Below are positions 37,276-47,706 of a DNA stretch of 64,000 nt, piece by piece. The DNA is from Adiantum capillus-veneris. Lineage: Eukaryota; Streptophyta; Polypodiopsida; Polypodiales; Pteridaceae. Position numbers and translations under genes: made by a program. The notes under the pieces were generated by a model, which saw only the letters and a list, made by a program, of their open reading frames with translations, ran no database searches and had not been told where the DNA came from. Each line of letters begins with the position of its first letter. Positions within the stretch are counted from its first letter, which is position 1. The stretch is from the NCBI GenBank assembly GCA_014529385.2, contig CM043953.1, positions 66,379,872-66,443,871 of the forward strand, in the 5' to 3' direction.

Positions 37276-37666
37276 ATGATTTGATAAAAGAAATTTTAAA
37301 CCTTTAAGTTTTAACGCAAAAAACTCAAAAAAACATCAATAAAATAAGGAAGGGTTTAAAAAATTACTGCTACACTGCTTTGAGAATGTGGAAAGCTGCC
37401 AGAAAGTTTGGTGAAGACTTTTCAATGTACTTCTTTTGTGAAAAGACAAGCACCGGCGTCACCTTTATATAGCCACGGCGGGCCCGGCGGGAAAATAGCT
37501 TTACCCGGCATGACCGCCGGGAAGATTCACTAGCCCGGCGGGCTACGAGCCGGTCTCCCTGGAGGTCAAAAAAGATGAATGTCAATTAACAAAATATTTG
37601 TTATTTTGCATTTCTATTGTTATTAACCTAAAATTATAGTGTGATCACGTCATTTTGAAATCCCTG
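37276..37666 (-). promoter_or_regulatory. hAT right terminus and putative kinase promoter side
   Basis: AT-rich sequence, then GGCGGGCCCGGCGGG motifs at 37480-37560 and a TATA-like box (minus strand GGCTATATAAAGG near 37467), ending at the terminal AAATCCCTG. It is arranged as a mirror of the left end. Confidence 0.5.
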
Positions 37667-37860
37667 CCATGTCAATATTCTCCACCTTACACTTGAAACT
37701 CACTGATGGGCACCATGCATCTAATAGCTTTTGTATCCACTAGCTTTGAGAATACTTGAATTGCCATATCCTATTACATCTAGTTTGAATCTTTACATTG
37801 CACCACACAATTGTCGCATTGAAAGTCCAAGGGAACCGTTGTATTAGTCTCGTCGAGCTC
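37667..37860 (-). pseudogene. LINE ORF2 fragment, right of hAT
   Basis: Minus-strand text with DAWCPSVSFKCKV and, further upstream, PWTFNATIVW resembles the segment that precedes the zinc-binding domain of plant LINEs. It would join the fragment at 20341-20734 if the hAT element were removed, allowing a one-base shift. Weak on its own; supported mainly by position. Confidence 0.4.
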
Positions 37861-40150
37861 TATGTGTGGATATCTACATTGCAAGTGCTTTACAAGATCC
37901 GAGCATCGAGTTTCTCAACTTTCCAAGTGACTTATCTCACCACCCAAGCGTTGTATTGAGATTCCATCAAATACATGAAATTCCCAACACTTAGGAGTAC
38001 CCCGAAGACATGTCTAATACTTGATTTGATGAATGCAATTAGATTACTAGAAAAGTTAGTGTTTTTTTTTGTGATCGAATTTTAGAGTCAAATGATCTAG
38101 ATGTGTTCTCGATCATGTAAGGATGTTGCCAATTAGGTATGGAGTCATTTGTAGTTGGTTTGTTAGTGAATTTTCATATGGATGTGTGAAGGGATTAGAG
38201 GGATAGAACCCAGGTTTTACGTAGATAGAGTGCACACAAGCACTGACAGTCAAATCAGAGTTTATCATGTCCAGACAAGAGACTGACAACCTATTGGCGC
38301 GCTTGCATGCCCTAGTCGAGTCACTTTCTCCCATGATTTACATTTTAGTCTTGGCTCCGTCTCATTGGGAGGTGTGACATGTGTTGACCATTTGGTCTCA
38401 AGACATTCGCACCGTTGCCAAGAAACGAGAATGTAGACTAGTGTGGTCACATACAAATCTGATAGAGTTGCCTGAGATAGAATATTTAGTTGGATAAGGT
38501 AGAATAGGAGTGGAGATTGAGGTATCCTTGATCTTGGTGTATTCACGAGGTGAGTTTCTTTCCGCGAAAGTGATAAAGGGATAGAGTAGAATATGTGAGT
38601 ACAAGGTAGGAAAGCTTGGTGCAAAGTTAAGATGGTTGTTAGAACCACTAAACTCGCTCTAGTCTAAGAAACGCAAGAAAACAAAAAAAAAAAAGGAGTT
38701 CATATAGGGAGTTGTTTGCTGAGCATTTTGAGGTTGTTTTTAAGTTGGTTTCTTTTTTCATAGGAGTAGACAAATAGGAAAGTGTGACAAGTATCCCCAT
38801 CATCTTGGATTTGGAGTGAGTCAATTAGAAAATAGCCATTGCGGTTTGAAGCTTAGTGTGATGAAAGTTTGAAAAATGAGATACACTAATGCAAGTTGTA
38901 GTTGATAGCATAGATTTCATATACATGAATATATCAATGCACATCCCTCGACAAAAAGTTCAAAAAGTTCATCATCAGTCTCAATGTGGAAAAAATGCAA
39001 TTTTTTTCCAACAGGCTGATTTGGCCGGAAAATTTGGCACAGTTTGACTTGACCGAAGTATTTGACTTGTGCAATTGAGAACTTTTCTCAAAGTTGAGTG
39101 CAAAGAGAAGCATGGTTTGGATGCAAAAGCATTGAAAGACCAAGTCTCAATAGGGTTATTCATGAGTTAATACCAAGTGGTAAGTGAAAATCAGTGTGTT
39201 TGAACTATTGGGGAAGTGGCTCCGGATAAATAAAAAGGGAAAAACAAGTTTTATTGGACTATCATTGAACAAAAAAATGTGTTTTATTTTCCATATCACC
39301 TCTGAGAGTTCAGTTTTTGAGTTTTTCTTGCAGACTTTTGTTTATTTGTGTTTGAATGCTAAGTTGTGTTGAAAATATGAGATTTGAACTCTTGAAGGGA
39401 CAGATAGGATCTTATCATGCAAGAAAGATAATCAAATTTAACCAAAACTAGGTAGACAACGTCTTTTGATAGTGCTAAGCACATTCCAATTTCCAAAAAC
39501 TAGATTGGAATCCATAACATAGGGGCTAGGAAAAAAACGTGTTTTTTTCATCACCTAGCTGCAGGAGCCAAAACTAGGTAAAAATTGTGACACTGGGTTC
39601 TGCTTAACCCTAGAAAGTAAGCTATCAAATAAAAAGTAAGTTTGGACTCATAATGTGGGTGTGAGGTCAATTATCAGCTTTCAGACAAAGAAAATTTCTA
39701 AAATTGAAATTAAACTCAAACCAAACAACCAAACAGAGTGAAACTTGGGGACTACACTCTTGAGAGAGGCACAACACTTAAGTATTAGAAAAAGTTGCAA
39801 AAAGTGCCAAAAGCCGATTTGAAGAAAAAATGACGATTCTTTTCTCAAACTTGGTTGGAGTGGAAACTTGGGACCATGGGTAGACCTTGATGCAAGGGTC
39901 TCACCTATCAAGTCAAAAGTGAAATTGGGCTTCTATGTACTAGATTAGGCCAAATACTAGTCAGAAAGACGACTGAAAGAGGGTTAAGTGAACACCAGAG
40001 ACCCTGAAGAAAGCTTAAAAATTGGGATTGATGCATAATTACATTCTTGGGAGTGTGTGGTATGCTTGTGAGAGGGACAAAATGAAAATTAGTTCATAAG
40101 CTAGTAGGCATGAAAAAGACGTGTTTTTTTTTTCCAGATGCACCATTCAT
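37861..40150. other. No gene recognised
   Basis: About 2.3 kb of AT-rich sequence. A short motif AAAAACGTGTTTTTTTC recurs near 39532 and AAAGACGTGTTTTTTTT near 40107. Open frames are short with no domain signature. Confidence 0.4.
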
Positions 40151-40191
40151 TAGGAAGGGAATGGGGTATAGGAGGGCCTCTTTATTTGGCA
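40151..40191 (+). repeat. Left terminal inverted repeat
   Basis: 41 bp, pairs with 49690-49730. The first 17 bases are identical, and a GGGCCTCTTTATTTG block is also shared. Confidence 0.85.
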
Positions 40192-40359
40192 GTTTAAGGA
40201 AACGCTTAAAGCTTAAGTCAATTTTGACCAAGCCTAAAAGAGAGGGCAAAAAGGCCTATGCTGAGATTTTTAAAAATACCATTTGTATATTTTGTATTTT
40301 AAAAATAAGCTACTTCAACACAAAAGAGAGGTGGGTAACTGAATTTTAAAATGTCTTTC

Positions 40360-40634
40360 CCCATCTCTCTCCTCTCTCTCTAACATATAAAACACTCTCT
40401 CACTTAGTTCTCATTAAAAGAAGCACTTTTCAGCCCCCCTACCCAAAAAGAAAATTTTACATATTCTCTCTCTGCATTCTCTCTCTAAAACGTGAGCCAA
40501 CTCTTTCTCTTTTCCCCCCTTTTCTCTCTTGTCACTTCCACCTCCCAATCATGAAGAGGACATTCTATGCTGCCTACATCTGACAGAAAGTGCAGATCCT
40601 CCAAGGCTGCAGATCTACTCTCTCTCTCACTCTC

Positions 40635-40672
<38 letters not shown>

Positions 40673-40948
40673 GCTCTCTCTCCTCCCATTCTAGCTTTAG
40701 GTGAGAGCAATGGAGAACTCCATTACCTCTGTGTGCAGCTGCATTTCTCTCTCTTAATCCCTCATGATCAATATTTTGAATTCAAAAGAGATTGAGCTAC
40801 ACTCCCTCTCTTTCTTCCCTCCACAACATAATCCTTCTCTACTATCTCTGAGTACCTTTCCACTTTTTCCTTCCATAGCCATATTTTCCTGCTTGTAGCA
40901 GTCACCATTACACATTCTCTCACGATTTTTCTTAATTAGCTAACAAAC
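40360..40948 (+). promoter_or_regulatory. Putative promoter and CT-rich leader of transposase gene
   Basis: A TATA-like CATATAAAAC near 40383 is followed by CT-rich sequence, including (CT)n at 40637-40670, typical of plant 5' untranslated regions, up to the ATG at 40949. A short open frame here (40529-40795) is CT-repeat derived. Confidence 0.45.
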
Positions 40949-43724
40949 ATGTCATTCAATCTCCCTCCACTGCAAGACATTACTACCATGCCAAAACGAT
41001 ATCGATTAAACGTTGATTTGGAGCAGGAGTATGCTACTGTGCAACTTGGCACATCGAATCCCAATGCTACAGATCAGCTACGAAGCATTGGGTGCAAGGC
41101 AATCAACTTATGGGTTGATGGCCACATTTATCCAGGTGATCTAACGACTAATGCACCACTACCCTTTCATAATGTCACTGAGCTTCTGCATTTTATTGGA
41201 GATGGAAGAGGCAGACTGTTTAGCTACTACTGGAGATTGTATTCAGCTTTTGTCAATGAAATGGGAAGCAAGTAAACATCTCTTAGCTACCTATTCATCA
41301 CTACAAGAGAAGTCTACGAAAGATCTACAGCAAGTTAGAGAGGAATCCAACAAGAAGATGAAGCAACTGAACGATGAGATGGCAAATCTCAATGAAAAAG
41401 TACAACAACAAAAAAAAAGAGCAGGAGTGTCGACTAGACAATTATGTTCAACTACAACACACTTCATGCAATATGCATCGGCGAATCGATCATCTCACAC
41501 ACATTCCCCTTGACTACCACATTCGTAAGCGCAAGAGACAAGCGATGTCCTTGCTATCCTCAAGTGGTGGAGCTCAAAAGAAACGTGTCCATCAAACTCG
41601 GTAAGAGTACGGATGCAAGATTCTGATTTCCTATATGTTCTACAAGTTTGGGTAATGGTAATTCAATATGTAGAAACTTGGCTGGAATGATGATGGGAAT
41701 TGATCTCGATGCTCAAACAATCGTACGTGCTCTGCTGCAACATATCATCAAGCCAAAGGAGTTGGTTAAGCTACTAGATGATCCATCCAATGCTGTCACT
41801 GCTAATGTTTTGCGACAGAAGTATTTCAATGAGCTAACGGACATTGTGTCGCCTCAAGAGATGATGGAGGTGTGTGACAGCGCATGAATAAGTTTCAAGG
41901 CCTATGAAGCTTTGTATAGAAGTGTCACACTCGGTCATCGGACAAAAGGTTTGTTTCGATTTCTGCCAACGCCTTACAATGTCAATGTTGCAAAAAAGTG
42001 CTCCAATAATGATGTTGCAAGCTTGTTGGGCGGATTTCAGTATGTGAAGGATGACATGCCATTAGATGACAACAAAGCATTCCGCTACAACGAGTTCAAC
42101 AATGTGTATGTTGACTTGTTGAAGCTCCAAGAGTCAATGATAAGATTTTTATGGGTTGACACAAGAAGAGTGTGATGGAAAAGTGATATTTGTTATGAAA
42201 CTTGATGAGTGCCAAGTTGTTGAAGGTCAACGGCTCGAAAGGGTAAGTGTTACGTTGATGAGCAGGGCCTTGGTGGGTGTTGATGTGGAGCTAAATGCCA
42301 ATGAGAAGGGAAACACTTGTTTAGGTGTTTAGTCAGAGAAAAATATTTGGTGGCTGGCAGCTTTTCATCTCCCACATGAGACACATGAGACTCTCAAATG
42401 GTATTTCAATCACACAGAAAACGTTGATGTCATTCGACAACAGCAAGAAGGACAGAGATTGCATGTTTCAGGTCTGGGAACGTTCCAAGGTGAGTGGCGT
42501 TTGGAAGGAGACTTGAAAACACTCAAGTGTATGTTAGGGTGCAAGCAAGGTGCAATGACCCTCTTTCGATGCATTTATTGCTGCCACAGTAAAGTCTCAA
42601 TGGGAACTGATGGCAAGGGTGCAAAGGCCAGCAAGTTGAAAGGTGGTAAGGGTAAGGGAGGCAAAGTTACAGTCAACTCTGCAAAAGGTGTACCCACTAC
42701 ACAAGCAGTGGGTAAAGCACTACAACAATGGTTTCAAGGTATCCTCAGTTGTGACCAACAAGTACCTCCTAATCGAAACATGGATGATCCAAATTGAGAT
42801 CCTATTCTTTCAATACCACTTATAAATGTGCATGTGTGCACCCTTCATGCCGGTCTACGAATTCTTGACAAGTTTCTTATGCTCCATATTAATTACGCTT
42901 GGAATATGGAGCCTGCAAAAAGAAGATAAGTTTCTTGACAAGTTTCTTATGCTCCATATTAATTACGCTTGGAATATGGAGCCTGCAGAAAGAAGAGAAG
43001 AGTGTATACGAGAACTAGAATCTATTCTATCGAGCGTTGGTCTACATGGGGGTGCAGTTGAGCTATCAAAAGACAAGAAGGCGTCTGGAAGTACACAAGA
43101 TCGCCCTAATAAAGTTTGTATGGGTGATAGTAAAGCTAGACATTTGCTTTCAAACTATTGAGACTCCCAAAGTCCCAATGAGTTTCAATTGTGGAAAAAG
43201 GTGTGTGACATTACCACCTACAAAGGTAATGAAGCAGCCCTAGGAATTAAGTGTGCTCGTGTACTGATGATATTTTTTGTCTTCTCAAAAAGGCAAAGCT
43301 AACCGATGATGATATATCCACCCTAAAGTTTGTAATCAATAGTTTTACTGCACAAATGGTGGATGCTTGGGGGGAGACACACATAACATATTACATGGTG
43401 TGTTGCACATTTGATATTTTCAATCAAAATACATCTGTATGCGAAACTAAAGTTTGTTTTTTTCAACACATTCTTTTTGGACATACTGCTTTTTTTCTCG
43501 ACACTTATGGTTCATTAGGCATTTGGAGCAGCCGGGATGGAGCGCTCCACTATCAAGCAAAAGCAGTGTATTTTAAAAATACACGACATGGAGGTGGAAG
43601 AAAAAAGAGCAATGCCCTTCACGAGATGTTCAATTGGTTCTACAGAGTTTTAGCAGGGAGAGAGAGGAAAAAGACAAGGGAACAAAGAAGTTTAAAATGT
43701 AGAATAGAAAATTGGTTAGCTTGA
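40949..43724 (+). pseudogene. DDE-like transposase of unassigned family
   Basis: The ATG at 40949 starts MSFNLPPLQDITTMPKRYR. A likely intron lies at about 41602-41647 (GTAAGA...ACAAG). Segments in order: a coiled coil (KDLQQVREESNKKMKQLNDE); basic HIRKRKRQ; YVDLLKLQESM; KLDECQVVEGQ (candidate first catalytic D, about 42200); WWLAAFHLPHETHETLKWYF; a zinc-like CKQGAMTLFRCIYC (about 42545-42585); LHAGLRILDKFLMLHI (candidate second D); and ITYYM, YGSLGIWS and ALHYQAKAVYFKNTRHGG near 43490-43600 (candidate final acidic region). A 70-bp duplication at 42862-43001 and several frameshifts break it. The spaced pattern recalls uncharacterised transposase-like proteins of invertebrates and RAG1/Transib-like enzymes; that is recollection only. 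Confidence 0.55.
42862..43001 (+). repeat. 70-bp frame-breaking tandem duplication in transposase
   Basis: Units 42862-42931 and 42932-43001 both encode the KFLMLHINYAWNMEPA segment. Period 70 shifts the frame. Confidence 0.9.
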
Positions 43725-44090
43725 GGTGATCACAATCATATCATGCTTCGAGTGTAAAAGATCGATTCCGACGCTGGTTGGAGACAAGGCGGTGTGATGG
43801 TAGGCGTTGGGTGGAAATTTAATTTCCTTTTGACACTAACCATTTCTATTTTAAACATGCATTGTCGTGCAAAGTGATTTGTAAAGGCGACAATTATTAG
43901 TCCCATGGTTCAAGTTTCATCTATTTTGGAGTCTTTTTTAATTTTTAGTGATTTTATTGAGTTTTTAAAAAATTTTAAAAGTTTAAGTACTATATAAGTC
44001 AAAACTCATAACTCAAAGTTCATTTCTTGTTTGCACATTTTAAAAGATCCTCTCAAGCCCAAACGTACACGCACTCATATCTTGCACAAC

Positions 44091-45251
44091 ATGGATGATA
44101 CACAAGAGCACACCACCATGCACAACGATGACGCCACTGCCATTGACAACACTGCAAATCCGCAACCTCAACCTCGTACAGAATCCACAGCCTCAACCAC
44201 AAGAACTAGCTTCTAGCACCCAACCACTCCCCCAACCTTCAACTACAGAGGATCAAAACACCATGTGGCAGATATTTGGTGACCTACAGCCACTACAACA
44301 TGCAAATCGCACATCTCTACCGGATTTCAAAGCATTTGCACCTCATGATAGACCAACACAGGAAACGGGACCTAGAGTTCATGCAACGTCTCAACTGAAG
44401 ATCAAGCAACGACAGCAACTGGAGATCAAGCAACGGCAACACTTGAAGCTCAAGCAGCCGCAACTACACCACGGAAATTTGCTCCGTGAATCAAACAAAG
44501 GGTGATCAAGGTAATACCCGATGATCCTTTTTTTAAAGCACGAGATGCCAAGAGGAGGAAGAGAATGAGAAAGTTAAAAAAGAAAGAGGCAGCAGATAGA
44601 AAAGCACAGAAATTGCATGAAGAACAAAGAAGGCAGAGAGAGCAAGAAGAATGGCAGAGAGCCGAGGCTGAGAGATCCCACTTGGCTAATTTACAAGCAC
44701 GAACAGAGGCCGAGAAGAGAGCGGAAGAGGATAGGGCTCAGGCCGCCCAACAAGCAAAGGCTAGGAGCTCCACACCAACAAAAATTCCGCAGAGAGAAAA
44801 ACAATGTGCGAAAAAGAAAAAGGACAAGCTCACACCTGAAGAGCAGCAAGCCCAAGAAGAGAGGAGGAAGAAGTATAAAAATGATCCTCCTCAATGGGCT
44901 AAATAAGCGGCTCCTCCACCACCGCTAACAGTGCAGAAGAAAAAGTGATGGAAGCCTGAAACAGTTGCTCTACGTGAGATCCGAAAATCTCAAAAGAGCA
45001 CGGAGCCAATAATACCAAAGGCATCTTTTTCTCAGGTGGTAAGAGAAATAATGGACGAATATTCAGATTCGGTTACATGTATCCAGCGTGCGGCTCTTTT
45101 GGCTTTACAAGATGCCGCCGAGGACATTCTGGTGTAGTTGTTCCAAGATGGTGTATCTTGTATGGTGCATGCAAAGCAAGTTACATTAAAAAATACAGAT
45201 CTAGCTCTAGCGCTCAATCTGAGGAATGAAGGGTGCTTCCATAAGAATTAG
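44091..45251 (+). pseudogene. Coiled-coil protein with C-terminal histone H3 (CENH3-like) fold
   Basis: Starts near the ATG at 44091 (MDDTQEHTTMHND), low-complexity and Q/P-rich, with frameshifts before 44502. From there one frame runs to a stop at 45249-45251. It has a basic, highly charged coiled coil (KARDAKRRKRMRKLKKKEA through EEQQAQEERRKKYK) and then a histone H3 fold at 44952-45236: PETVALREIRK, QKSTEPIIPKASF, VVREIMDEY (alpha-N and alpha-1), RAALLALQDAAEDIL (alpha-2) and MVHAKQVTLKNTDLALAL (loop 2 and alpha-3). The IPxASF wording, ALQDAAED in place of the ALQEASEA of ordinary H3, and a loop 1 about one residue longer fit CENH3 better than H3. Internal stops TAA 44904, TGA 44946 and TAG 45135 are each one C-to-T step from a sense codon. 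The canonical H3 tail is replaced by the coiled coil. It lies downstream of the transposase on the same strand. Confidence 0.85.
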
Positions 45252-45401
45252 TTTTCCCATGTAATCTCTGTTTATCAGATTTGTAATCTTTCGATATAAT
45301 ATAAACGACTCCATTTTCTCTCATTCGGTGTAACTCTAATAGTTAATTGTGTACTTTCTATTGTTGAAGTATTTGAATTAATCAAGTAGTTAGATTTCAA
45401 T

Positions 45402-45769
45402 TCCTCGACCATCCAAGCACCCGTTTGACGTGGGACGCCCACCAGTGAATAATTTGTGAAACGAAGCCGTTTCGTGTGCGTACGGAGGCCGTGGGACAAC
45501 CAAAAGCCACGGCTATGACCGACGAAGCAGAACGGGTCGCAAAAAATCCGTGTGCGCCACGGTGCGCATGGGGCAGTTTTCACCCAGGTCAAAACTGCCC
45601 CATGCGCGTCGTGGCGCACAGGGCTTTTTTGCGGCCCGTTCCACATCGTCGGTCATAGCCGTGTCTTTTGGTCGTCCCACGGCCTCCGTACGCACCCGAA
45701 ACGGCTTCGTTTCACAAATTATTCACCGGTGGGCGTCCCATGTCAGATGGGTGCTTGGATGGTCAAGGA
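45402..45769. repeat. 368-bp near-perfect palindrome (fold-back element)
   Basis: Arms 45402-45580 and 45591-45769 are reverse complements at roughly nine positions in ten, with a 10-bp loop (CACCCAGGTC). The outermost shared text is CCATCCAAGCACCC; the inner arms carry GCATGGGGCAGTTTT. GC-rich compared with its surroundings. No clear target duplication was seen. Located exactly between the 3' ends of the converging gene pairs, so it may be a MITE or a bidirectional terminator-like hairpin. Confidence 0.9.
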
Positions 45770-45984
45770 GGTGTGAACGCGTTGAAGAAAAAGATTTATT
45801 GGCCAATATGTGCAATAGAAAAAAAAAAGTACATGAAGTGACAAACAAAAGACAGAAGACGAAATTATTGTATATTGCTCTAGATATTACATCATGGCTG
45901 GTTGGTTTTCTTGTAAATTACATCTTTTGGTATAGAGCGAATGGCCGACTTGACACCAAAAGTTTTGATAATCCTTTGGGTTTG

Positions 45985-47396
45985 TCACCATTGACCTAGT
46001 CTTAAGGCACAATGGGAGAGGACTGACCCAGGGTGCTTTCCTGTAAAAGCATACAATGCGACCTCTCGATCCACCAAGATACACTTGTGAGCATTAAGGG
46101 TAAGGGAATCTTCAGCAAGGATGGCACTTAATGCCTTGCACTTGAGCAACTCCACAGAACCATGCTTGGAGAACTCTGTGTGTCCAACTCGAAGAACGGA
46201 TGGCCCTAGATGGCCAAGGTAGTGCCACAGGGAGCTATCTCTACCCATAGGATTGCTACATGAACCTCCAGTACGCATTGCAAACTTATCAACATGGTAT
46301 GCGGTCTGCAAAACATTTTAAACAACTTCACTTGATATAGGAAACAATTTACTATCGATAAATTTAAAAAGTGGATACCTCAGCTTCCTCATCCATCTCT
46401 TCAAGAGTTTTCCTTGTAAGTTCGATGCTAAAGTGATCTTCTCCACTTATAATGGTCAGCGGTTTGTGTGGAAGAAAAGTGCTTTCCGGGATGCTTTCAT
46501 AAAATGAGGCACATGATTTGATTTCCATAAGTGTATTTGCCACGGTTTGTACCAAATTCTGTTCGTTTTCACTAGGGAGGAATGACAGGCTTGGTGGGAG
46601 ACCTTGGTCTTCAAAGTCAATTTGAAAGTTGACCTTCTTTTGCCTTCCACTGGGATCTTTCATGCCCGCATAGATAGCGAGCACTAAGAGAGACTCATCT
46701 TCTATAAGTCCTAGTGTCTTTGCAATGTCATCAAGGAACAAAAAGTGACGACCATCCACCACCACTACATGCAAAGTGAGAATTTGGAGGTCAGGAGCTT
46801 CTTCTAGCACCTCGTCTCCCTCTATCGTCCCATCTTCCTCCTTAGTGGAGCTGGGATCTTGCAAGAGGACAAGTTCCATAGATGCTTCAGCCTGCTCATC
46901 AACCTCTTCAAATAAATTCATTTTATTCCTCCACAATGGTTACAGGAGGTTTCTTGTCGGCCTTTTCCTTTGATTTTCCCTTCTCCATGCCCTCAAGCAC
47001 AAGCAATACCAGAACCATGTCCCAAGAGATGAATTGGGTGCCTATGCACCCCATGCCCAAGTCTATGAGGTCATCCTCATCCTCTGTCTTGTAGTCCCGC
47101 TCAGTAAGCCCTTTTATAAACCTCAACAAGCGATAGCAAAATTTTTTGTCAACCGCATAGAGGTGTTTGAGAAAATCCACTGGCAACCACGCCATGTTAG
47201 ATCCCTCAAAGACTATTGCATATTCTTCCATGTGCTCCATCATGTAGTCAAGAAAGCTCTGGAATCTCTCTACGTGAAGGTTAGCAGTGGCATGCATGTC
47301 GATCGTCCCCTCAAACACACTGACTAGTTCATGTGCGCGATCTACAAGTCCTATCTTTTGTAATTGTGTGAGAAGTGCATCAGAAGATGTTTCCAT
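45985..47396 (-). CDS. Leftward transposon gene A, unknown function, spliced
   Basis: The ATG at 47396 (METSSDALLTQLQKIGLVDRA) opens a 157-codon frame. It stops at 46923 and is followed after one base by an ATG at 46921 (MNLFEEVDEQAEASMELV) in another frame, running to 46379. There an intron with GT...AG ends fits (46378 down to 46306, 73 bp), and the frame continues in phase as AYHVDKFAMRTGGSC to a stop at 45985. The first part is helix-rich (FLDYMMEHMEEYAIVFEG, FCYRLLRFIKGL); the second is acidic, with LHVVVVDGRHFLFLDDI; the exon after the intron has WHYLGHLGPSVLRVG and HKCILVDREVALYAF. No domain recognised. Few stops suggest it decayed later, or was kept longer, than the transposase. Confidence 0.5.
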
Positions 47397-47706
47397 GGGT
47401 CTGTTAGCGAAGAAGATGGGAAGAGAGCTGAAAGCTTGTGTTTTGTGAATGTGAGAAATGGTTTAAAACCTACAAAGTGACTTTTTTACTCAATGTCACT
47501 TTTTTAAAGCACTTAAAATTAACAACAAATTAACTTAAAACTATAAATATAAACAAAATCACACGACAAGCATTGAAAGACACCAACATTGAAAGTCTTC
47601 ACGCTCGAAACTAAAAAACTTGCATATTTCAAACTTAATCTTGAACAAATTAAAAAATGAGACAGAGATTCAAAACGCCATATGTATTAATGGGAGGAAA
47701 ATCGTT

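Larger units (their letters stand above)
20735..37666. mobile_element. hAT-type DNA transposon with cargo genes, nested
   Basis: The left end begins CAGGGATTTT at 20735 and the right end finishes AAATCCCTG at 37666, giving a 9-bp terminal inverted repeat starting CAGGG, typical of hAT elements. Both ends carry GC-rich CCGGCGGG motifs and a TATA-like CTATATAA, pointing inward (about 20983 and 37467). The flanks 20727-20734 and 37667-37674 share CCATGT, an imperfect 8-bp duplication. Inside are a hAT transposase remnant (plus strand), subterminal repeat arrays at each end, and minus-strand kinase and RING genes. After removing the 9,990-bp gypsy insertion and one 5-bp TSD copy, the element is about 6.9 kb. 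The transposase is N-truncated, so it is not autonomous as it stands. Confidence 0.75.

Noticed and set aside
40529-40795. An 88-codon frame upstream of the transposase
   Set aside because: Largely a translation of a CT-rich leader and (CT)n tract; no conserved text.
45476-45999. Related short peptides (MRTEAVG...) on both strands
   Set aside because: They arise because the sequence is a palindrome, which encodes similar peptides on either strand.
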